A stretch of 64,000 bases of DNA from Rhodococcus sp. 06-462-5 (lineage in GTDB: Bacteria; Actinomycetota; Actinomycetes; Mycobacteriales; Mycobacteriaceae): NCBI RefSeq assembly GCF_002258315.1, contig NZ_NOYD01000013.1, positions 434,001 through 498,000 on the forward strand, given 5' to 3'. This document shows positions 28,454 through 36,435 of the stretch, piece after piece. Within the stretch, counting starts at the first letter, position 1, and every line of letters starts with the position of its first letter. The notes below the pieces were generated by a model. That model had not been told where the DNA came from and ran no database searches. It saw only the letters and a program-made list of their open reading frames with translations. A program made the position numbers and the translations under genes.

Positions 28454-29719
28454 ATGTCCGTCCACGATGCCGTACACCGGGGAGACGTGCCCCCACCCAT
28501 CGACCTCGCGGGGCACATGCGTGAGCTCGGCCGGGCACTGTTGCCGGCCGTGATCGTCGCTGTGCTGGTGGGGGCGGGCGTGTTCTACCTCAGGAGCGAA
28601 CTCACCGACAAGCAGTACGCTGCGTCGATCGTCGCCGAGATCGAACCCGCCCAAACTCTTGTCCCCGGTGATGCGTTCATCGAGCAGATGCGCGCACCGT
28701 TCATCGAATTGGCAACCGATCGCGGCGTGCTCGACGAAGTACTCTCACAGGTCGACGCCGGTATGGACGCAGCAGAACTCGCCTCGAGCGTGGAGCTCTC
28801 CCCCGGCACCTCGCCTGCACTGCTCACCGTGACGGTGACAACCCGATCTCCCGAACTCGCCGGGGATCTGGCCGAGGCGATGGTGTCGACCATGGCAAGC
28901 ACCAGCACTGCCAATGCAATTCGCGACTCCGGCGATCGTACGGGCGATGCACAGTCTGCAGTCGACGCGCAACAGGCTCGAATCGACGCCTTGGCACCCG
29001 ACGATCCGAGCCGGCCCGCGGCCGTCTCCGAGCTGGCCGATCTGCGCGCCCGCCTGAGCGAGGTTCAGGCCACCGCGGGCGGAGATCGACTCGTCGTGCT
29101 GTCGAACCCCGAGCAGAGCACCACTCCGGTATCGCCGAAACCGGTCTCGGAGGCACTCGTCGCAGCGCTCGCCGCCCTCATCGTCGCGGCCGAGCTGATC
29201 GTGTTGCTCCGAGGACGCTTCGGACGCAGGCCTTCTCGCTCCTGGGCACGTCGGGTCTCCCGCAAATACGGAGCTCACTTCGACTCGACAGCGGGTGACA
29301 CGATGCCGCCGGCCGTTGCTGCGCGGATTTCTGCGCTCGAACGCGGCGATCGCCCCGCCTCCAGGGGTGCTCGACACGCTGCTCCCAAGAGCGAGAGCGT
29401 GATCGTCCTACTGGTCGGCGAGGGTGCCGTATCCGAGTCGGTCCCCGATCAGGACCGGACAACCGAACACCGCCGAGCCACCGCAGAATTCGGCGTGTCG
29501 GAGCAGTGGTGGCAACACACGGAGGTGAGCGACGTCGAGACCGTCGTGGTGCTGGTGTCGAGACGTGGACGGGACAAGAAGGCAGCAACCGCCGCGCTGC
29601 GACGGCTCGACGACTTCGACATTCCCGTGCATCTGGTTCTGCAAAGCGGCAAATCGACGCGACAGGTGGAACAGACCGCACAGACGATCGCGCCGGAAGG
29701 CCAGAGACATGCCAGCTGA
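28454..29719 (+). CDS. Wzz-like polysaccharide co-polymerase with kinase-less cytoplasmic domain
   Basis: The 421-residue protein has two membrane segments, at about 31-50 and 228-247, enclosing an extracytoplasmic helical region. This is the layout of chain-length determinants (PCP family). The C-terminal 170 residues are cytoplasmic and show alternating beta strands (VIVLLVGEGA, TVVVLVSRRG, VHLVLQS) like a BY-kinase Rossmann fold. There is no Walker A (GxxGxGKT/S) and no Tyr cluster, so it is not an active kinase. It should set polymer length together with the Wzy-like protein. The start ATG follows GGAAGGG. Its end overlaps the next gene by 11 bp. Confidence 0.78.
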   Translation: MSVHDAVHRGDVPPPIDLAGHMRELGRALLPAVIVAVLVGAGVFYLRSELTDKQYAASIVAEIEPAQTLVPGDAFIEQMRAPFIELATDRGVLDEVLSQVDAGMDAAELASSVELSPGTSPALLTVTVTTRSPELAGDLAEAMVSTMASTSTANAIRDSGDRTGDAQSAVDAQQARIDALAPDDPSRPAAVSELADLRARLSEVQATAGGDRLVVLSNPEQSTTPVSPKPVSEALVAALAALIVAAELIVLLRGRFGRRPSRSWARRVSRKYGAHFDSTAGDTMPPAVAARISALERGDRPASRGARHAAPKSESVIVLLVGEGAVSESVPDQDRTTEHRRATAEFGVSEQWWQHTEVSDVETVVVLVSRRGRDKKAATAALRRLDDFDIPVHLVLQSGKSTRQVEQTAQTIAPEGQRHAS

Positions 29720-30818
29720 CAGAATTGCCGTCGTACACGAACGATTCACCGAGATAGCCGGATCCGAGCACGTCATCGAACAGCTCGCGCTGCACTGGCC
29801 CGCTGCCGAGGTGTTCGCGCCGATCTCTCGGCCGGCCGGAGTACCGCCAGGAATCATCCGTGAGCCGCACACGACCGGCCTCAATCGGGTGTACAACGCA
29901 TTGGGTCAACGGTCGTACGCGCCTGTCCTTCCGATGATGCCGCTGGCCTTTCGCCGCATGCCGCTCAGCGGTTTCGATGCAGTCGTCGTGAGCCACCATG
30001 CCTTCGCTACCCAGGCCGTGTTCGCGACCGATTCCCCGGTGATCGCCTATGTTCACAGCCCCGCACGATGGGCATGGGACCCCGAACTGCGCGCGGGCGA
30101 GGGCGGCGGTCGAGCCGGAGCGGTGATACTGACGGCACTGTCGGCCGTTGCCCGTCGATGCGAGATCGCTGCCGCACCGAAACTGACCACCGTGGTTGCC
30201 AATTCGACTGCGGTTGCACGTCGCATCGAGGACTGGTGGGACCGTGACGATGCAGTGGTGGTTCATCCTCCCGTCGACACCGAAGGTTTCACACCGGATC
30301 CGTCCGTCGAGCGAGAGAACTTCTTCCTGCTCGCCGGACGCCTGGTCCCCTACAAGCGTCCGGACATCGCGGTACGCGCTGCCGCCGAGGCCGACGTTCC
30401 CCTCGTTGTGGCCGGAGACGGTCGTGCGATGAACGCCTGCCGGGAACTGGCCGGACCCAAAACGACCTTCTTGGGACGAGTTTCACACGAGAAGCTCCTC
30501 GAACTGCACCGAACGACGCGTGCCCTGCTGATGCCGGGAGTGGAGGACTTCGGCATCGTCCCCGTCGAGTCCATGGCAACCGGAACACCAGTCATCGCCT
30601 TGGGCGACGGCGGTGCCATGGACTCGGTGGTACCCGGAAAGACCGGGGTGCATGTACCCCCAGGCTCCGACGATGCGGTGATCGCCGGATTCGCCGAGGC
30701 CATGCGCTCATTCGACCCCGCAGACTACGACCGCGCCGCCATCCGTACGTGGGCGGAGGGCTTTTCACGCGCCAACTTCCGCAGTCGAATGCAGGAGGTC
30801 GTCGATGCCGTCCGCTGA
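29709..30818 (+). CDS. Family 4 glycosyltransferase (mannosyltransferase-like)
   Basis: The 369-residue GT-B enzyme has RIAVVHERFTEIAGSEHVIE at the N-terminus, AYVHSPARWAWDP, LAGRLVPYKRPDIAV and the E-x7-E motif in GVEDFGIVPVESMATG. This set resembles WbaZ/WbdB-type mannosyltransferases, but donor specificity is not provable here. It starts 11 bp inside the Wzz-like gene with GGAAGG upstream. It overlaps the following acyltransferase gene by 14 bp, so these genes are translated as one unit. Confidence 0.88.
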   Translation: MPADRIAVVHERFTEIAGSEHVIEQLALHWPAAEVFAPISRPAGVPPGIIREPHTTGLNRVYNALGQRSYAPVLPMMPLAFRRMPLSGFDAVVVSHHAFATQAVFATDSPVIAYVHSPARWAWDPELRAGEGGGRAGAVILTALSAVARRCEIAAAPKLTTVVANSTAVARRIEDWWDRDDAVVVHPPVDTEGFTPDPSVERENFFLLAGRLVPYKRPDIAVRAAAEADVPLVVAGDGRAMNACRELAGPKTTFLGRVSHEKLLELHRTTRALLMPGVEDFGIVPVESMATGTPVIALGDGGAMDSVVPGKTGVHVPPGSDDAVIAGFAEAMRSFDPADYDRAAIRTWAEGFSRANFRSRMQEVVDAVR

Positions 30819-32064
30819 GCGCAGCTACCGCTCGACCGCGCTGGATCGCGTCTTCGCCGACACCCGAATAGTCACCGCGGTCGGTCCGGTTCGTGGTCTC
30901 GATGTCGGACGCACGAGACGAACGCTCACGGCCGCCGCACAGGCCGACGCCGAGGCACACCTCGCCGTGGAACCGCGGTCGGACACTCGGCAATGGCGCT
31001 ACCGCACCGACATCGCAGGTGACAACGTCACCACCGGTACCGGCCCCACCGACGACCTCGGTCGGATGCTCACCGAGATTCGATCCCGAGACGGCACGCG
31101 CAGCCCTCTCGAGGTGATCGTGTTCGACGACCATCTCGCGATCGACTACTCACATGGAATCGGAGACGGCCAGATCGGCGTGATGATGCTGGCGGCGTTC
31201 TGCGACGATGCCGACGGGATGCTCGTGCCCGGGCTCACGGCAGGATTGCCCGCGAGTTCGACGTGGAAGGCTTTGTGGCGTCACTATTCTCGGAACCCCA
31301 AGACCGTGTCGGATTTCCGGAAGCTACGCGGTCGCCACCGAGCCGAGGCCGACGGCGGGTCTGCTCCCCGCCGCCGAATCGAGAACTGGGAAACTGCGAA
31401 AGTCAGCCGCGCCGGGTACATGAGCCGAGATCGGGTGGACGAACTCAAGCAATGGACGGCCGAGTACATGCCGGGTGCGACAGCCGCGTCGATCTCGATC
31501 GCGCTGTGGAGTGCGGCTCTGCGCGCAGAGGGCGTCGACGTCGCCGAGCACATCATGGTCTTGTTCAACAGTCGACGCTACCTCGATCCGGCGCAACAGA
31601 ATTCGCACGGCAACTTCGCCGTCGGCATTCCACTTCACCTCCCTGCTGGTACGACACCGGTCGCTATCGCTGGGGCAATGCGTGAGGTGATCGAATCGGG
31701 ATGGCCGATAGCGGTATTGGGAATGTCGCTACTGCGCGATGCTGCGTCGCGCATTCGGTCTTCGGTTCGCCCGCAGCACACTTCGGTCGTCGAGGTTCCC
31801 GAGAAATTGCGGCTGGCCGTCAGCGATCTCGGGCGATTGCGGGTCTTCGACCACCTCGAATGGGCCGACGACGGCAGGCCGCCGCAGATGGCCGCATCAC
31901 TCGAACCCGACGGCCCGGACGGCTGCACGATGCTCATCGCCGAGATCGCCGGTGGGCGAACCTACACGGCATCGTTCTGCAGCAAGATGATCGACGTCGC
32001 GGTCATGGATTCAGCGCTGCAGAGGATGTGCGAAGACCCCGTCGCTCTGCTGCACCATGCCTGA
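30805..32064 (+). CDS. Condensation/BAHD-type acyltransferase with HxxxDG motif
   Basis: The 419-residue protein has SHGIGDG at about 116-122, the HxxxDG catalytic motif of the condensation/PapA/WS-DGAT-like acyltransferase superfamily. Its length fits the two-lobed fold. The C-terminal lobe carries NFAVGIPLHLP, where such proteins have their second structural motif. The gene overlaps the neighbouring glycosyltransferase by 14 bp and has GGAGG before its ATG. A job in acylating the polysaccharide, its lipid-linked intermediate or a glycolipid is therefore likely. The acyl donor and acceptor are unknown. Confidence 0.72.
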   Translation: MPSAERSYRSTALDRVFADTRIVTAVGPVRGLDVGRTRRTLTAAAQADAEAHLAVEPRSDTRQWRYRTDIAGDNVTTGTGPTDDLGRMLTEIRSRDGTRSPLEVIVFDDHLAIDYSHGIGDGQIGVMMLAAFCDDADGMLVPGLTAGLPASSTWKALWRHYSRNPKTVSDFRKLRGRHRAEADGGSAPRRRIENWETAKVSRAGYMSRDRVDELKQWTAEYMPGATAASISIALWSAALRAEGVDVAEHIMVLFNSRRYLDPAQQNSHGNFAVGIPLHLPAGTTPVAIAGAMREVIESGWPIAVLGMSLLRDAASRIRSSVRPQHTSVVEVPEKLRLAVSDLGRLRVFDHLEWADDGRPPQMAASLEPDGPDGCTMLIAEIAGGRTYTASFCSKMIDVAVMDSALQRMCEDPVALLHHA

Positions 32065-32118
32065 GGAGTCACGAGCTCGATCTCTCGAACCACCCTTGCC
32101 ACACAGACGGGCCTCCAC

Positions 32119-33204
32119 ATGACCGACGAGTCGACCGTGCTTTTTCTCGCCCACACCGGACAGGTTTCCGGTGCCGAGAAGGTGCTGCTGAATTTGATCG
32201 ACGAGGCCGAGCGCCGCGGCCACAGAACTGTGGTCGCCTGCCCCGCCGGTCCGCTGGCGCAGAGCCTGCCGAGCGGAACCCAGCACCTTCGGATCGACGA
32301 GCTCGGACTCGGGGGTGAGCACGGCGCCGCACGCGGCATCGCCGCGGTACGCCTGCTCGGCAGGTGGATCGGAGCTGCGCGCGCGGTGCGCTCCGTCGCG
32401 CGTGCGCCCGGAACCGCGACCGTCGTCAACTCGCTGTTCGCGCTTCCCGTCGCACGGTTGTGCCGGCCCACCCGCGGTGCGTCGTGGCTCGTTCACGACA
32501 CCATGAACTCCCTCAAGCAGCGGGTGGTGGTTCGATTCTCCCGCCCCGCCGTTCGTGTCGCGGTGTCGGTGTCGGAAGCAACGGCCGTTCCGCTCCGCGC
32601 GGCCGGCCTTCCGGTGGTGGTGTCACACAACGGAGTGCCGTGGCCGGTGCCCCGTTTCGGCGGCGAACTCCACACCCCGCCGGTCGTCGGTATGTTGGCC
32701 CTGCTGACACCCTGGAAGGGGCACCGAGTTCTCCTCGATGCCGTCGCCACTCTTCCCGACATCCGAGTCGAGCTGGCCGGCGGAAGCTTTCCGGGCGATC
32801 GAGACTATGTGTCGGAGCTCCACGACCGTGCCGCCGGATCGGACCTCGCCGGCAGGGTGGAGTTTCTCGGGCACACCGACGCAGAGTCCGCACTGCGCAG
32901 GTGGGACGTCGTGATTTCGGCCAGTACGTCTCCGGAGGCCGGCCCGCTGTCGGTACTCGAAGCAATGTCGCACGGGCTGCCGGTGATCGGAACGGATCAC
33001 GGCGGTACCCACGAATTCCTCTCCGACGGTGCGGGGATACTGGTCGAACCAGGTGACTCCGCAGCGCTGGCCGAGGCGATCTCGACCGTCATCGGTGACG
33101 CGGATCGACGGCGCCGACTCGGTGACAGTGCGCGCTACCGCGTGGCCAGTCGCCACGACATCGGCGAAACGCTTCCCGAACTGTTACACCGGCTGATCGG
33201 CTGA
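32119..33204 (+). CDS. Family 4 glycosyltransferase
   Basis: The 361-residue GT-B enzyme has an N-terminal donor-fold start FLAHTGQVSGAEKVLLNL, a mid-protein LTPWKGHRVLLDAVA and an acidic/His C-terminal signature SPEAGPLSVLEAMSHGLPVIG. It follows the acyltransferase after 54 bp and is the last gene of the exopolysaccharide operon on the plus strand. No terminator is evident behind it. Sugar specificity is unknown. Confidence 0.87.
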   Translation: MTDESTVLFLAHTGQVSGAEKVLLNLIDEAERRGHRTVVACPAGPLAQSLPSGTQHLRIDELGLGGEHGAARGIAAVRLLGRWIGAARAVRSVARAPGTATVVNSLFALPVARLCRPTRGASWLVHDTMNSLKQRVVVRFSRPAVRVAVSVSEATAVPLRAAGLPVVVSHNGVPWPVPRFGGELHTPPVVGMLALLTPWKGHRVLLDAVATLPDIRVELAGGSFPGDRDYVSELHDRAAGSDLAGRVEFLGHTDAESALRRWDVVISASTSPEAGPLSVLEAMSHGLPVIGTDHGGTHEFLSDGAGILVEPGDSAALAEAISTVIGDADRRRRLGDSARYRVASRHDIGETLPELLHRLIG

Positions 33205-33311
33205 ACGCCGCTTCGATCGCTGGACGCATCAGCTGGTGAAGTGCAGAAACATGATCCTCGTCACGGTCGCGTGTGATTGAATCCTGAAGCGGTCGACGGA
33301 AGGGGACACAC

Positions 33312-33896
33312 GTGACACGCGCTTCGTACCGGCCGAACGAGCACTATCACTGGGGTGTCGGAGTGATGGCCTCCCTCGCGCTGACCACGGGGGTCAAACG
33401 CGTTGTCTCGGCTGCCAGTCTGGCCATGGCCGTCGTGGTGACCCTCGAGATGGCATTCGGTTACGGCGCCACCACCGCGATCCCGTCGATTGTGCAGTGG
33501 ACGTGCATGATCGCCGCGTACATCATGGGCGCATTCTGGTGGTTCGGTCCATGGCCGACGCTCCGGCAGGCCTTCGCGTTCGTCGTCATCGCCGACATCG
33601 CAATTTTCGGGGCCACCATCACCGCGGACTTCGAGCCCGAGGTAACACTCGGCAAGTGCACGTTTCTGATACCTCTGGGCATGCTGGCCGGTTTCCTCTT
33701 CGACAAGTGGAGGCTGGCCGCACACATAGCACTGTGCGTGCTGGGTACCTCCATCGTCGCGGTGTACATCGTGGTGGACAGAGGTGTTGACACGTTCGTC
33801 GCTGTCGTCCTGTGGGCACCGATCGTGGTGACTCTCACCGGCTTCGTGCTGATCTTGCAGATGACGAGCCAGTCCATGCGACTCGAGTTCGAGTAA
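33312..33896 (+). CDS. Multi-pass membrane protein of unknown function
   Basis: The 194-residue protein has about six hydrophobic segments (roughly 30-48, 56-75, 83-103, 110-128, 133-152 and 162-182) and short hydrophilic ends. It resembles the stand-alone membrane-sensor part found at the N-terminus of some rhodococcal signalling proteins, but no output domain follows. The start is a GTG with GGAAGGGG about ten bases upstream. The next gene begins six bases after its stop, so they are probably co-transcribed. Confidence 0.7.
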   Translation: MTRASYRPNEHYHWGVGVMASLALTTGVKRVVSAASLAMAVVVTLEMAFGYGATTAIPSIVQWTCMIAAYIMGAFWWFGPWPTLRQAFAFVVIADIAIFGATITADFEPEVTLGKCTFLIPLGMLAGFLFDKWRLAAHIALCVLGTSIVAVYIVVDRGVDTFVAVVLWAPIVVTLTGFVLILQMTSQSMRLEFE

Positions 33897-33901
33897 CCGC
33901 C

Positions 33902-34831
33902 ATGCACACATTCCCCCTCCCCCACACCGGGACAGACGTCTCGAGCATCGTGCTGGGGTTCATGCGCATCACCGATCTGGACGACGATCGGATCAGGAGA
34001 CTGGTGGACACAGCCCTCGACGTGGGCGTCACTGTGTTCGACCATGCGGATATCTACGGCGGAGCCCCGCACACGTGCGAGAAGCGATTCGGCGATGCGG
34101 TGACTCTGACCCCGTCGCAGCGTGAGCGCATCAGCATTCAGAGCAAGGTCGGTATCCGCGACGGCTGGTTCGACTTCTCCGAAGAACACATCGTCACCAC
34201 GGTCGAGGCGTCACTCGCGGCCCTCGGTGTCGATCACCTGGACACACTTCTGCTGCACCGACCGGACACCCTCGTCGAGCCGGAGGAGGTCGCAGCAGCG
34301 TTCGATCACCTGCACGCGTCGGGCAAGGTCCTGGGCTTCGGCGTCTCCAATCACACACCCGGCCAGATCGAGTTGCTGAAAACCGCTGTGAAACAACCTA
34401 TTCTGTTCGATCAAGTGCAGCTGAGCATTGTGCACTCGCCTTTGATCGCGGCAGGCCTGACCGCCAACATGGGCACCGAGGATCAGTCGGTCGACCGCGA
34501 CAACGGTTTGCTGGACTACGCGAGAACGCGCAACATCACCCTGCAGGCGTGGTCACCGTTCCAGAGCGGGACGTCCTCCGGTGTGTTCGTGGGCGACCGG
34601 CAGAACTATCCCGAACTCAACGACGCGCTGGACGTGATCGCCGAGATGCACGGCTCGACCCCGTCGGCGGTGGCAACGGCCTGGATCACCAGGCACCCGG
34701 CGAACATCCAGGTGGTGCTCGGCACCACGAATCCCGATCGGGTGGTCGAGGCCGCCAGCGGGTCGGATATCCGTCTGACCAGGCAGGAGTGGTACCGACT
34801 GTTCCGTAGTGCAGGCCACACGCTGCCCTGA
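33902..34831 (+). CDS. Aldo/keto reductase
   Basis: The 309-residue TIM-barrel NADPH oxidoreductase has the catalytic tetrad visible as D and Y in DHADIYGG, K in QSKVG and H in LLLHRPD. The late segment VVLGTTNPDRVVEAA forms the cofactor-binding end of the barrel. The family reduces aldehydes and ketones; the substrate is unknown. The ATG lies six bases behind the membrane-protein gene. The longer upstream open frame only runs through that gene in another phase. Confidence 0.88.
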   Translation: MHTFPLPHTGTDVSSIVLGFMRITDLDDDRIRRLVDTALDVGVTVFDHADIYGGAPHTCEKRFGDAVTLTPSQRERISIQSKVGIRDGWFDFSEEHIVTTVEASLAALGVDHLDTLLLHRPDTLVEPEEVAAAFDHLHASGKVLGFGVSNHTPGQIELLKTAVKQPILFDQVQLSIVHSPLIAAGLTANMGTEDQSVDRDNGLLDYARTRNITLQAWSPFQSGTSSGVFVGDRQNYPELNDALDVIAEMHGSTPSAVATAWITRHPANIQVVLGTTNPDRVVEAASGSDIRLTRQEWYRLFRSAGHTLP

Positions 34832-34857
34832 GGGACACTCAGCCGCGTCACATCTGC

Positions 34858-34875
34858 CGTTACCTCATCGTTACC
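34858..34875. promoter_or_regulatory. CGTTACC direct repeat (11-bp period) upstream of the STAS gene
   Basis: Two identical CGTTACC heptamers are spaced exactly 11 bp apart (one helical turn), about 150 bp before the STAS gene. Response regulators of the OmpR type (MtrA/PhoP) bind such direct repeats. Which regulator uses this one is not known. Confidence 0.3.
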
Positions 34876-35024
34876 GACTCGCTATCGCTCCGTGATGGTG
34901 AGTCTTCGATACGGTGACGTTGCGCTGTCAGGATTACCGCACGGCATGCATCGGAACCTGTAGCCCTCGGGTTTCACCCAGCGCGTGTCGGTCGCTAGGC
35001 CATCCGAACTGAGAGGTTCGCACC

Positions 35025-35384
35025 GTGACTGTCACCGACCACTCCGATTCTCGCCTCGCACCCGTCGAGCGCGGCAATGCTCACTACTCCATCGGCACCG
35101 AGCTCTACTCGCCCCGCCTGACCGTCGTCCGCGCGACGGGCGATCTCGACCTGCGGGCTCGTACCGATCTGGCACAGGCGCTCGACGCGGCCTTGCGCGG
35201 TGAAACTGTTGTGCTGCTGGACTTGTCGGCGGTCACGTTCATGTATTCGGGGTCGGCATGCGCGATCCTCGACGCAGCCTCGCGCTGTGCAGGCCGGCTC
35301 GAGGTCTTCGCTCCGACGCGGCCGGCGCGCGTCGTTCTCGACGCGTTGGGCGTGGCGGTTGGGGCGGATCCACGCGCTGCATGA
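35025..35384 (+). CDS. STAS-domain anti-anti-sigma factor-like protein
   Basis: The 119-residue protein is a lone STAS domain: ATGDLDLRARTDL, then VVLLDLSAVTFMYSGSACAIL. In classical SpoIIAA/RsbV the site is D-S-x-G; here the Asp is replaced by Tyr (MYSGSA) but a Ser is retained, so phospho-switching remains possible. No anti-sigma kinase is next to it. The start is a GTG after GAGAGG. It could tune a stress sigma factor encoded elsewhere. Confidence 0.75.
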   Translation: MTVTDHSDSRLAPVERGNAHYSIGTELYSPRLTVVRATGDLDLRARTDLAQALDAALRGETVVLLDLSAVTFMYSGSACAILDAASRCAGRLEVFAPTRPARVVLDALGVAVGADPRAA

Positions 35385-35392
35385 TCGGTGAA

Positions 35393-35421
35393 GGTTTGCG
35401 GTCCGTCCGATTCGGCAAACC
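35393..35421 (+). terminator. Weak hairpin after the STAS gene
   Basis: The 7-bp inverted repeat GGTTTGC / GCAAACC has a 15-nt loop and lies 9 bp after the stop. There is no T-run, so terminator function is uncertain. Confidence 0.3.
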
Positions 35422-35538
35422 CCAGTAGGACAGCGACTCCGGACGGCACGTCCGCCGTGAGTCGTCTCCACTGAACCGAAGCGGCTCGTTCGACTTGCCG
35501 CGTGGAGCATTTCACGCACACCGAGGCAAGGATCGACA

Positions 35539-36435
35539 ATGTCCGACCAGTTCAGCAAATCCGACCCGACCACCGCATTTCCGTTGCCCGACCGGGCCGA
35601 GCAGGGGCGCCTCGAGCACCCGGGACTGACCCGCGACATGGTCTCCACTCCCGATCACGGCGAGAATTCCTACCGTGGATCGGATCGACTGCACGGCCGC
35701 AAAGCACTGATCACCGGCGGCGACTCGGGTATCGGCCGTGCTGTTGCACTTGCATTCGCACGCGAAGGTGCCGACGTCGTCATCGCACACCTCGAATCCG
35801 AAGGTCCGGACGCGCAGACCACTGTCGACCTCATCGAAGGAGCGGGGCGCGCCGGTAGAGCCATTGCCTGCGATCTCACCGACGAGTCCCAGTGCGTGCA
35901 ACTGGTCGACACCGCCTCCGAGGTCCTCGGCGGGCTCGACATCGTCGTCAACAATGCCGCTTTCCAGATGGCCCAGATGGGCGGGATCGCCGATATCACC
36001 ACCGAGCAGTTCGATCGGGTGCTCAAGACCAACCTGTACGCCTTGTTCTGGATCTCGAAACGCGCAGCCGAAATCATGGACGCAGGATCGACGATCATCA
36101 ACACCACCTCGATTCAGGCGTCTAATCCTTCTCCGGAATTGATGGATTACGCCACGACCAAGGCCGGCATCGTGGCCTTCACCAAAGGCCTCGCCGGCGA
36201 TCTCGCAGAGCGCGGCATTCGCGTCAATGCCGTTGCGCCTGGCCCGATCTGGACACCACTGATCCCGGCCACGATGCCGGCGGAGAAGTACGAGAAGTTC
36301 GGCGAGACCGTCCCGTTGGGGCGGCCGGGTCAACCCGCAGAGCTGGCACCGGCATATGTCTTCCTGGCATCGAACGAGTCGAGCTACATCACCGGCGAGA
36401 CCATCGCCGTCACCGGCGGAACGCCCTTCAACTGA
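35539..36435 (+). CDS. SDR-family oxidoreductase (YghA/GsiB-neighbour type)
   Basis: The 298-residue short-chain dehydrogenase has a 50-residue N-terminal extension, cofactor motif TGGDSGIG, NNAA and active-site YATTK. The extended N-terminus with PG[L/M]...MxxxPDHGE is typical of the YghA-like stress-associated SDRs. The substrate is unknown; oxidation of small alcohols or aldehydes is usual. The ATG has AAGGA upstream. The 3' end overlaps the convergent exporter gene by 8 bp. Confidence 0.88.
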   Translation: MSDQFSKSDPTTAFPLPDRAEQGRLEHPGLTRDMVSTPDHGENSYRGSDRLHGRKALITGGDSGIGRAVALAFAREGADVVIAHLESEGPDAQTTVDLIEGAGRAGRAIACDLTDESQCVQLVDTASEVLGGLDIVVNNAAFQMAQMGGIADITTEQFDRVLKTNLYALFWISKRAAEIMDAGSTIINTTSIQASNPSPELMDYATTKAGIVAFTKGLAGDLAERGIRVNAVAPGPIWTPLIPATMPAEKYEKFGETVPLGRPGQPAELAPAYVFLASNESSYITGETIAVTGGTPFN

